Source of the DNA: VGNY01 sp964549635
GTDB lineage: Bacteria; Chloroflexota; Dehalococcoidia; GIF9; UBA5629
Assembly (NCBI GenBank): GCA_964549635.1
Contig: CAZJVJ010000007.1
Coordinates: 19,394 to 83,393 of the forward strand
Reading direction: 5' to 3'
Length of the DNA: 64,000 nt
Below the pieces are notes generated by a model. That model was given only the letters and a program-made list of their open reading frames with translations. It was not told the origin of the DNA and searched no databases. This document shows, in pieces, positions 9,510 through 16,673 of this stretch. The position numbers were made by a program, and so were the translations under genes. Positions within the stretch are counted from its first letter, which is position 1, and each line of letters begins with the position of its first letter.

Positions 9510-9748
9510 TTAGTTTTCCTTACGAAGAACTTTATTACCTTACCCTCGCGCTCCATGGCCAGTAGCTCGTTGCCGGTGCTTTTCGTCCAGGCTGGTATGT
9601 CGGCAAGAACGCCGGGGTCGGTGGCTGTAGCCTCCAGTATACCGCCGACGGGAAGATTCTTTATTGCTTGACTGACTTTAACTACTGGAATTGGGCATAG
9701 AAGACCCTCTAGATTTAGTTTCATATCTGCCTTGATTTCTTGCGGCAC
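9506..9748 (-). CDS. TusA/SirA-family sulfur carrier protein
   Basis: 80 aa. The family motif CPIP is present with the persulfide-carrying cysteine at residue 18, within LEGLLCPIPVVKV. The second half has the usual beta-alpha-beta pattern ending in KFFVRK. The start is GTG at 9748, supported by AGGAGGG six bases upstream; ATG9724 is an alternative that would remove nine residues. TusA proteins carry sulfane sulfur between sulfurtransferases. Placement between a DsrE-like gene and a DsrMK-like pair suggests that it hands persulfide to or from the membrane complex. Confidence 0.88.
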   Translation of the reverse strand: MPQEIKADMKLNLEGLLCPIPVVKVSQAIKNLPVGGILEATATDPGVLADIPAWTKSTGNELLAMEREGKVIKFFVRKTK

Positions 9749-9768
9749 TTAATGCCCTCCTTTGAGCG

Positions 9769-10245
9769 TTATATGAATAGTGTTACCTTGGAGCGGAATG
9801 CTTTCTCCAGCATTGTGGCTACTCCGCAGGACTCTTCAATCCCATCAATCAAATGCTCTCGCTTTATCTCCATGACCTGCATGCTCATCTCACAGGGTAA
9901 AAGTTTAACACCCAAATCAATGGCGGTTTGTCGCAGTTCTTCCAGAGGGCTTATTTTATGCTCCTTCATCATCTGCTTGAACATCCAGCGACCAATGCCA
10001 CCGAAGTTGAAGCGCGAGGGGCCAATGCGGTTGATACCGCCTCGATTCATAAGGCCCATCATGCGACCGAAAAAGCTCTTGCCCGTCAGGTTTCCCTTTT
10101 GGATCGCCTTTATTCCCCAGAAAGTAAAAAACATGCTGGTTTCCTTACCAGCCGCGGCTGCCCCGATGGCGATGTTAAAAGCAGCCATGACCTTGTCCAT
10201 GTCGCCACTGAATAGCACTATGGTCACTCCATCATTTTTCTCCAT
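9769..10245 (-). CDS. DsrE/DsrF-like (DrsE family) sulfur-relay protein
   Basis: 158 aa, preceded by AAAGGAGAG. The DsrE/F fold is indicated by the opening strand VTIVLFSGDMDKVMAAF, the Ala/Gly helix IAIGAAAAGKETSMFFTFWG, and the segment LGVKLLPCEMSM carrying the conserved candidate active cysteine; a second cysteine follows in IEESCGVAT. Members of this group with TusA partners transfer sulfur as persulfide. It is 20 bases upstream of tusA and 96 bases downstream of the ArsR gene on the same strand. Confidence 0.82.
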   Translation of the reverse strand: MEKNDGVTIVLFSGDMDKVMAAFNIAIGAAAAGKETSMFFTFWGIKAIQKGNLTGKSFFGRMMGLMNRGGINRIGPSRFNFGGIGRWMFKQMMKEHKISPLEELRQTAIDLGVKLLPCEMSMQVMEIKREHLIDGIEESCGVATMLEKAFRSKVTLFI

Positions 10246-10341
10246 TTCTCTCCTTTCATATCGTTTGTACGATTTTTATCTCGGCACAGTGCGGGCCTCA
10301 AGCGCCTGTTATAACATGTGACTTGAAACCTCCCTTCCTGT

Positions 10342-10674
10342 TTAACGTATAAGCCCTTCAGCCAACTTTCTGTTCTTTTCTATCTGGTTTAGAAGTATCT
10401 GATGCATCATGTCACAGGCATCGCCTATCTTAGGGTCGCTCAGGCTATAGTATACACTCGTCCTCTCGCGGCGGTGCCTTAACACCCCTCTATCCCTGAG
10501 AATTGCCAGATGTCTGGAGATAACTGCCTGGGGTATTTCCAATACCCGTGCCAGTTCGCCAACCGTCTTCTCGCCTCTGCGTAGCTCATCGATGATGAGA
10601 AGCCTCTTAGGGTCGGCAAAGGTCTTGCATAGCTCCGCCTTCAGACGGTACAGCTCGAGGTCAGGCCTTATCAA
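10342..10674 (-). CDS. ArsR-family transcriptional regulator
   Basis: 110-aa winged helix-turn-helix protein: ADPKRLLIIDELRRGEKTVGELARVLEIPQAVISRHLAILRDRGVLRHRRERTSV covers helices 2-5 and the wing, split here as the family's DNA-binding core at about residues 19-72. There is no CXC metal site in helix 3. Instead there are two isolated cysteines, C16 and C87, a layout that would fit a thiol/persulfide sensor of the BigR/SqrR kind, though that is inference. The start is TTG at 10674 with AGGTG close upstream; no ATG is available before the domain. It is the first gene of the sulfur operon and probably represses it. Confidence 0.85.
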   Translation of the reverse strand: MIRPDLELYRLKAELCKTFADPKRLLIIDELRRGEKTVGELARVLEIPQAVISRHLAILRDRGVLRHRRERTSVYYSLSDPKIGDACDMMHQILLNQIEKNRKLAEGLIR

Positions 10675-10693
10675 AGTACACCTGCATAAGCAT

Positions 10694-10712
10694 TGATATA
10701 TTCATATATATA
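10694..10712 (-). promoter_or_regulatory. Possible ArsR operator (AT-rich imperfect inverted repeat)
   Basis: GATATATTCATATATA is a near-palindrome just upstream of the arsR-like start, in the place where autoregulated ArsR genes carry their operator. AT richness makes chance occurrence likely. Confidence 0.25.
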
Positions 10713-10881
10713 ACTATAACAAAAGACTTTAGAACTTGTCAAGCTTGTGTAAAGCATTTTAGATATAGCCTTCGGCCGTCATAACAGCCCACGTGGGAAT
10801 AGGGCAAACTGAGGGGCGAAAAGCTGACTTGCGGTGCCTTCGGGCGGCTGTAGCTATTGAGAGGTCAATCTTATTGTTGTT

Positions 10882-12804
10882 TTACATCCTTTTCTGGAGC
10901 TCTTCGTAGGCTTTCTTGACCTCTTGGACGGAGGCCTCGTCTTCCAGGGTGGTCAAATCGCCGAGCATAGTGCCACTGGCCACAGCTTTTAGGACTCGCC
11001 TCATAATTTTGCCGCTTCTTGTCTTGGGTAATCTGGCAACGAGGTAGATTTCTTCAGGTGTAGCCACCGGGCCCAGCATTTTACGAATATGCTGCCTTAT
11101 CTGTTCCTTAAGCTCCGACGATGGCTCTATGCCCTGCTTCAGCGTGGCGAAGACGACGATACTATCGCCTTTAACCGGGTCTGGCCTGCTGGTCGCGGCA
11201 GCCTCGACTACCGCCTCATGCGATACAGCAGCATCTTCTATCTCAATGGTGCCTATTCGGTGTCCAGCTATTTTGAGGACTTCGTCAGCTCTGCCCAGAA
11301 GCCAAAAGTAGCCATCTTTATCCCTTATGGCATAGTCACCGGTGTAGAACATTCCAGGGAATTTGGACCAGTAAGTTTCTTTATATCTTTGTGGGTCTCC
11401 GTGGATGCCCATGAGCATACCTGGCCAGGGTGATTTTATGACCAGATAACCTTTTTCTCCCGGTGGTAGCGACTTGCCGTCCTCATCAACTATGTCGGCA
11501 TTTACTCCGGGCAAAGGGAAGGTGGCTGAGCCCGGCTTAAGTGGTACCAGCTCTATGCCAGGGGTTGGCGATATCATTGTGCCACCTGTTTCAGTTTGCC
11601 ACCAGGTGTCTACGATTGGGCATCTTTCGCCCCCAATGACCCTGTAATACCAGTGCCAAGCTTCGGGGTTTATAGCCTCTCCCACGCTTCCCAGCAGCTC
11701 TAGTGTGCTCAAGTTGTGCTTTTTGATTACATCTTCACCGTATTTCATCAGCATCCTGATGCCGGTGGGCGAGGTGTAGAATATAGTAACCCCGTATTTC
11801 TCTACGATGTCCCACCATCTGTCTACTGAAGGGTAGTCGGGGGCTCCTTCATAAAGGACAATAGCGGCACCATGGCACAGTGGCCCATATACGATGGAGC
11901 TGTGCCCTGTCACCCAGCCAACATCGGCGGTGCACCAATAAACGGATTCCTCTTTAACATCGAAGACCCATTTGTAGCCGGAGTTTGTGAAAACAAGATA
12001 GCCGCCTGTGCTGTGTACAATACCCTTAGGTTTTCCGGTGGTTCCTGACGTATAAAGTATGTACAACGGGTGAGTGGCGTCGACCGGTTCGGCAGGCACG
12101 AAAGCAACAGCCTCATCAAGCAACTCATGTAGCCAGTAATCCCGTCCTTGTTTCATATTTACGGGTATGCCTGCTCTTCTAGCCACGACTACCTTTTCAA
12201 TAGAAGGTGACAGGCTTATTGCCTCGTCGCTGATATTCTTCAATTCCAGCGACTTGCCCCTTCTGAAACCGGCATCAGCTGTAACCAGGACCTTAGCCTG
12301 AATATCGTTGATTCTGTCAGCAAGGGCTTGTGCGCTGAATCCTGAGAATACCACAGTATGTGGGGCGCCAATTCTGGCGCAGGCTAGCATGAATATAGGC
12401 AGTTCTGGGATCATAGGCAAATAGAGGACTACCGTATCCCCCTTTCTAACACCTAAATTCAATAAGACAGATGCAAACTTGTTCACCCACCTGTAAAGAG
12501 TGGAATAGCTTAGGACTTGGCTATCGCCCATTTCCCCTTCCCAGTATATAGCAACCTTGCTCCTGCGCCAGGTCTTTACGTGTCGGTCGACGCACTGGTA
12601 ACAGGCATTCAACTTGCCGCCGACGAACCAGCGAGCAAATGGGGGCTGCCATTCAAGAACGGTATCCCAGGTCTTAAACCAGTCCAGCTTGCGAGCCTCT
12701 TCTGCCCAAAAGCGTTCAGGGTCTTGAAGTGAGCGGTTATACATATCTAAATATTTTTTGAATGGCCAGTACACAGATTCTGAAGGTAAAGAGGTACCCG
12801 TCAT
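10882..12804 (-). CDS. acs: Acetyl-CoA synthetase, AMP-forming
   Basis: 640 aa, the usual length for Acs. It converts acetate, ATP and CoA to acetyl-CoA, AMP and PPi through acetyl-adenylate. Visible are the N-terminal Acs domain, the P-loop YTSGTTGKPKG near residue 255, DTWWQTETGG near 405 with the acetate-pocket tryptophan, the hinge GRADEVLKIAGHRIG near 515, and the C-terminal TRSGKIMRR carrying the lysine regulated by acetylation in this family. It follows the radical SAM gene by 18 bases on the same strand. In a CODH/ACS organism it may assimilate acetate or run in either direction. Confidence 0.95.
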   Translation of the reverse strand: MTGTSLPSESVYWPFKKYLDMYNRSLQDPERFWAEEARKLDWFKTWDTVLEWQPPFARWFVGGKLNACYQCVDRHVKTWRRSKVAIYWEGEMGDSQVLSYSTLYRWVNKFASVLLNLGVRKGDTVVLYLPMIPELPIFMLACARIGAPHTVVFSGFSAQALADRINDIQAKVLVTADAGFRRGKSLELKNISDEAISLSPSIEKVVVARRAGIPVNMKQGRDYWLHELLDEAVAFVPAEPVDATHPLYILYTSGTTGKPKGIVHSTGGYLVFTNSGYKWVFDVKEESVYWCTADVGWVTGHSSIVYGPLCHGAAIVLYEGAPDYPSVDRWWDIVEKYGVTIFYTSPTGIRMLMKYGEDVIKKHNLSTLELLGSVGEAINPEAWHWYYRVIGGERCPIVDTWWQTETGGTMISPTPGIELVPLKPGSATFPLPGVNADIVDEDGKSLPPGEKGYLVIKSPWPGMLMGIHGDPQRYKETYWSKFPGMFYTGDYAIRDKDGYFWLLGRADEVLKIAGHRIGTIEIEDAAVSHEAVVEAAATSRPDPVKGDSIVVFATLKQGIEPSSELKEQIRQHIRKMLGPVATPEEIYLVARLPKTRSGKIMRRVLKAVASGTMLGDLTTLEDEASVQEVKKAYEELQKRM

Positions 12805-12822
12805 TTTTCTCCTTTTTAATTC

Positions 12823-14655
12823 CTATTTCACAGTTAGTTTCTTAAATTTCTGCTGGCAATCTGGATGTCCATTTTGAAGTCCGCAGACGTTACAATTACT
12901 GTTCCGGCAGTCAGGAGTTTCTTTGCCTTGCCACATATTGTGATATTCCATCTCTAAAAATGCTGCTGATACTCCAATATCAATATGTTTCCACGGTAGT
13001 AGTTCGTCCAATGGTCTTTGTCGATTAGCGTAGAAAGCAGGGTCAAGCCCGTTTTCTTGGAAAGCGCGCAACCAGTTATTATAGTTAAAACATTCGTGCC
13101 AGGCGTCCAACTTGCTGCCCAATTCCCAGGCTCTATGGATAACCTTTCCCAGCCTTCGGTCGCCCCGTGATAACACAGCCTCAAGCTGACTGATTTTAGT
13201 ATCTTGCCATGAAAGGTGTATACCAGCTCGATGTAGGCCTCGTTTGAGTAAGTCATGCTTTGGAACTAGCTCTTGTTCAGTGTCCTGAGCCAGCCATTGA
13301 CAGGGAGTATGTGGTTTGGGGACAAAGGTAGCGACACTAACTCTTAGTCTGGGCGATTTATGCCCGGATTTTCTGCCTAGCTGGCCGATTTTAGTTACCA
13401 AGTCCACCATACCCTTTATATCATCAATCGTTTCGGTGGGTAGTCCTACCATAAAATACAATTTCAGGTTCAGCCAGCCTTTGGCGAAGGCTGCGGCAAA
13501 GGTGTCAAGTATTGTCTCTTCAGAGACATGTTTGTTTATCAACTGCCTAAGCCTTTCGGTTCCGGCTTCAGGAGCGAAGGTCAGAGTGGTCTTGCGGCGG
13601 TATGGCAAGGACTCGATCAGCTCTATCGAGGATGTGTCCAGTCGGAGGCTAGGTAAAGAGATGGCAAGGTTATCCTGGTAATATTTGGTTGACAGCCTGC
13701 GAACCAGGTCGCTTATGTTGTGGTAATCGCCGGTGCTCAAAGAGACCAAGGATACCTCGGTGTAACCACAATTAGTTACAAGTTCTTCTATAGCTTCAAG
13801 TACTTCTGGGACAGTCAGTTCACGGACTGGGCGGTAGATCATACCCGCCTGACAGAAGCGGCAACCTCGGCTACAGCCACGCTGGATTTCAATAGCTCCC
13901 CGATCATGGATTATTTCGATGTAAGGGACTACGGGCATCGTAACCGGGTATGGCAGCCTGGTCACTATCTGCCTTTCAATAGTTGGCTTGGCTTCAGTCA
14001 CTTTCGGTGTAATTGAGGCTACGGTGCCATCTTCATGGTAGTCCACCCTATATAAACTCGGTACATATATGCCGGAAAGTTTTGCCGCCTGTAGCAGCAA
14101 TTGATTCTTGCTGCCCCTGTAGGCCCTGAAGACTTCTAGAAATGTCAATATCGTCTCTTCAGCCTCGCCGATTACAAACAGGTCGATAAAATCGGACATA
14201 GGCTCGGGATTGAGAACGCAGCTACCTCCGGCAATGATCAGGGGATATGAATCATTTCGCTGGTAGCTGAAAAGCGGGATTTGAGCCAAATCAAGCATAT
14301 TCAACACATTGGTATAGGTGAGTTCATAGCCGAGCGAAAAGCCAACGATATCGAAGTCTCTGAGGGGGTGCTTAGTTTCCAGGCTAAAGAGCGGGATGTT
14401 ATGCTTTCGAAGTAGCGCTTCCATGTCCACCCAAGGTGTATAGACCCTTTCGGCAAGGACATCAGGTTGTTCGTTTAGAATTTTATAGAGTATCGGCAAC
14501 GCCAGGTTTGACATGCCTACCTCGTAGATGTCAGGAAAAGCTAAAGCAATTCGAATTGGTGTTGCCCTCCAGTCTTTCACAAAAGTATTCCATTCACCCC
14601 CGGTGTAGCGAGCGGGCTTGGACACTTCATACAGAATATCATGCAAAGATTTCAT
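12823..14655 (-). CDS. B12-binding radical SAM protein (TIGR03960-like)
   Basis: 610 aa. The N-terminal region (SLHDILYEVSKPARYTGGEW) and the following B12-binding-like Rossmann domain match the TIGR03960 family. The radical SAM cluster motif CSRGCRFCQAG (CxxxCxxC) is near residue 257, followed by SAM-binding strands (EVSLVSLSTGDY). A C-terminal extension carries several cysteines (CRNSNCNVCG) that could bind a further cluster or metal. In many bacteria the family sits beside a DUF2344 protein and ribosomal genes; neither is here. The methylation or other reaction is unknown. It is the promoter-proximal gene of an operon with acs and is divergent from acsE. Confidence 0.85.
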   Translation of the reverse strand: MKSLHDILYEVSKPARYTGGEWNTFVKDWRATPIRIALAFPDIYEVGMSNLALPILYKILNEQPDVLAERVYTPWVDMEALLRKHNIPLFSLETKHPLRDFDIVGFSLGYELTYTNVLNMLDLAQIPLFSYQRNDSYPLIIAGGSCVLNPEPMSDFIDLFVIGEAEETILTFLEVFRAYRGSKNQLLLQAAKLSGIYVPSLYRVDYHEDGTVASITPKVTEAKPTIERQIVTRLPYPVTMPVVPYIEIIHDRGAIEIQRGCSRGCRFCQAGMIYRPVRELTVPEVLEAIEELVTNCGYTEVSLVSLSTGDYHNISDLVRRLSTKYYQDNLAISLPSLRLDTSSIELIESLPYRRKTTLTFAPEAGTERLRQLINKHVSEETILDTFAAAFAKGWLNLKLYFMVGLPTETIDDIKGMVDLVTKIGQLGRKSGHKSPRLRVSVATFVPKPHTPCQWLAQDTEQELVPKHDLLKRGLHRAGIHLSWQDTKISQLEAVLSRGDRRLGKVIHRAWELGSKLDAWHECFNYNNWLRAFQENGLDPAFYANRQRPLDELLPWKHIDIGVSAAFLEMEYHNMWQGKETPDCRNSNCNVCGLQNGHPDCQQKFKKLTVK

Positions 14656-14731
14656 AGCTATTACCTTGTTTGGCTGTTCAATTATAGCTTTTGTTGATTC
14701 TTATTTTCCACTATTTTAGGTACAAATGCTG

Positions 14732-14760
14732 TTGACGACTATATGAACAGATGCTAAAAT
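14732..14760 (+). promoter_or_regulatory. Strong sigma70-type promoter for the acsE operon
   Basis: TTGACG (14732-14737), exactly 17 bases, TAAAAT (14755-14760), 36 bases before the acsE ATG. Near-consensus in all parts. Confidence 0.65.
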
Positions 14761-14796
14761 ACAGCGCTGGTTTCCTAATCTGCTAGGGGGGCTTAA

Positions 14797-15675
14797 ATGG
14801 TTTTAATCGGTGAAAGTATTCATATTATTTCGAAGCGTGTCAGCGATGCTGTCAAGGAACGTAATCCCAAGGTAATTCAGGAGCTGGCTAAAGCGCAGGC
14901 TGATGCTGGTGCTGATTACATAGACCTGAACTTAGGGCCGGCGAAGAAGGACCCGGAAGAGATGACCCAGTGGCTGGTAAATATGGTACAGGAAGTTACT
15001 GATTTACCTATATCTGTAGACACGCTGAACCCAATAGCTATGGAAGCGGGTCTTAAGGTCTGCAAGAAAAGGCCTTTACTAAATTCAGCCTCGGGAAGGA
15101 CCGACAGCAAAGAGCAGATGTTGCCTCTGGCCAAGAAATACAATACTGATGTAGTCATATCAGTGCTTACCGACAAAGGTTGCCCGCCGGATGTTGATTC
15201 CAGAATAGAGAGCATTATGGAGACGGTTGCCTATGCCAATGAGCTTGGTATACCTAACGAAGATATCTGGGTTGACCCTATAATTTTGCCGGTAAGCGCT
15301 GACCAGAAACAGGTCAGAGAGGCTTTGGAGTTTATAGGGATGCTGGCTGATTTACTACCAGGTGTGAAATCTACCGTGGGATTGTCGAATGTGTCCAACG
15401 GGACACCAGAGCATCTAAGGGGAATACTCAACCGAACCTATATGGTGATGCTCGGGAGAAAAGGGTTATATTCTGCTATCGCAGATGTACTGGATGAGGA
15501 GCTTGTACTTTTGAATCGAGGTCAGCTTCCACATATTGTCGACCTTATTTATAGGACGATGGACGGAGAGACTATTGATTTAGCTTCCTTGTCCAAGCAG
15601 GAGCAAGATTATGTAAAGACCACCAAAGTGCTCATGGGTGAGACACTTTATTCTCATGCCTGGCTTGAGGGTTAG
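14797..15675 (+). CDS. acsE: Methyl-THF:corrinoid Fe-S protein methyltransferase
   Basis: 292-aa pterin-binding TIM barrel of the AcsE/MetH-DHPS family. It transfers the methyl group of 5-methyltetrahydrofolate to cob(I)amide of the corrinoid Fe-S protein (AcsC/AcsD). Family features include the first-strand motif ADYIDLNLGPAKKDP, SVDTLNP, NSASGRTDS and STVGLSNVSNG, the last matching the methyl-THF-binding asparagine region. It is about 30 residues longer at the C-terminus than characterised AcsE. AcsD follows 24 bases later on the same strand. This bacterial-type, folate-using enzyme sits beside an archaeal-type CODH, which uses methyl-tetrahydromethanopterin in methanogens. Confidence 0.93.
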   Translation: MVLIGESIHIISKRVSDAVKERNPKVIQELAKAQADAGADYIDLNLGPAKKDPEEMTQWLVNMVQEVTDLPISVDTLNPIAMEAGLKVCKKRPLLNSASGRTDSKEQMLPLAKKYNTDVVISVLTDKGCPPDVDSRIESIMETVAYANELGIPNEDIWVDPIILPVSADQKQVREALEFIGMLADLLPGVKSTVGLSNVSNGTPEHLRGILNRTYMVMLGRKGLYSAIADVLDEELVLLNRGQLPHIVDLIYRTMDGETIDLASLSKQEQDYVKTTKVLMGETLYSHAWLEG

Positions 15676-15699
15676 GATTTTAAGCTAAAGGAGTGAGTG

Positions 15700-16605
15700 A
15701 TGCAATACAAAGCACCATTGGAGACTTATACTGGCAAAGTGGCTGAGGTGACTATCGGGAAGGGAGAGAAAGCTTTAAAAATAGGAGGGGAGAGTGTTCT
15801 CCCCTTTCATTTTTTCGAGGGAAAAATCGAGAACCCTCCTCGAGTGGCTTTAGAAGTCCTTGATTGCATGCCCAAGGATTGGAGTGAATGGGAGCTTGAG
15901 CCACTTAGAGACGTGGTTGGTGACCCGGTGGCATGGGCGAAAAAATGTCTGGATATTGGTGCTGACCTTGTTTGTCTGCGGTTGTTGAGTACTGACCCTG
16001 CAGGGGAGAATGCACCAGCTGATAAAGCTGCTGCTGTGGTAAAGCAGGTAGCATTGGCGATAAAATCGCCGCTTATTGTATACGGCTCCGGCGATGAGGC
16101 GAAAGATGTTGAGGTGCTGACCAAGGTGGCTGAGGTATGCAAGGGTGAAGGTCTACTGTTAGGGCCGGTGGCTAAGGAAAACTATGAGCCTATAAGCAAG
16201 GCAGCTCTGGAGCACGGGCATTGCATAATCGCTCAGTCCCCGTTGGACATAAACTTGGAGAAGGAATTAAATGTGAAGCTGCTGAAGACATTCCCCAGGG
16301 AGCGCATAGTGATTGACCCGCTAAGCTCGCCCTTGGGTTATGGGATGGAATACAGCTTTACCATCATCGAGAGAACCAAGCAGATCGGTATCATTTTTGG
16401 CGACAATACCATGCAAATGCCGATTATTGCCGATTTGGGTAGTGAATGCGCCCGGACTAAGCAGGCAAAGGAAAACAAGAAGCAAGGTCTTCTATGGGAA
16501 TGCATCACCGCCCTCAGCCTTCTCCTGGCTGGGGCTAATATTCTCGTGCTGAGACAGCCAGAAAGCTTGAAGTTGATAAAAGAAGTCATTGAAGGTAAAA
16601 TCTAA
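15700..16605 (+). CDS. acsD: Corrinoid Fe-S protein small (delta) subunit
   Basis: 301 aa, TIM-barrel subunit of the corrinoid Fe-S protein. It binds the cobamide together with AcsC and carries the methyl group from AcsE to the A-cluster of acetyl-CoA synthase. Recognised by the opening YTGKVAEVTIG, GGESVLPFHFFEG, ALEVLDCMPKDW and the C-terminal IIFGDNTMQMPIIADLG. ATG15700 is chosen over GTG15697 because AAAGGAG lies 6 bases before it. It lies between acsE and cdhA; a separate promoter precedes cdhA. Confidence 0.93.
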   Translation: MQYKAPLETYTGKVAEVTIGKGEKALKIGGESVLPFHFFEGKIENPPRVALEVLDCMPKDWSEWELEPLRDVVGDPVAWAKKCLDIGADLVCLRLLSTDPAGENAPADKAAAVVKQVALAIKSPLIVYGSGDEAKDVEVLTKVAEVCKGEGLLLGPVAKENYEPISKAALEHGHCIIAQSPLDINLEKELNVKLLKTFPRERIVIDPLSSPLGYGMEYSFTIIERTKQIGIIFGDNTMQMPIIADLGSECARTKQAKENKKQGLLWECITALSLLLAGANILVLRQPESLKLIKEVIEGKI

Positions 16606-16607
16606 CA

Positions 16608-16636
16608 TTGATAATTATTATTGAAAACGCTATAAT
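16608..16636 (+). promoter_or_regulatory. Sigma70-type promoter in front of cdhA
   Basis: TTGATA (16608-16613), 17-base spacer, perfect TATAAT (16631-16636), 38 bases upstream of cdhA. It begins right after the acsD stop, so the CODH/ACS genes can be transcribed independently of acsE-acsD. Confidence 0.65.
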
Positions 16637-16673
16637 TAAACTTGGAGGCTATAGTCTCTAAGGAGGGATAAAA

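Noticed and set aside
9740..10321. 193-codon plus-strand open frame.
   Set aside because: It lies antisense to the tusA and dsrE-like genes, which have clear families and ribosome binding sites; its translation has no recognisable features.
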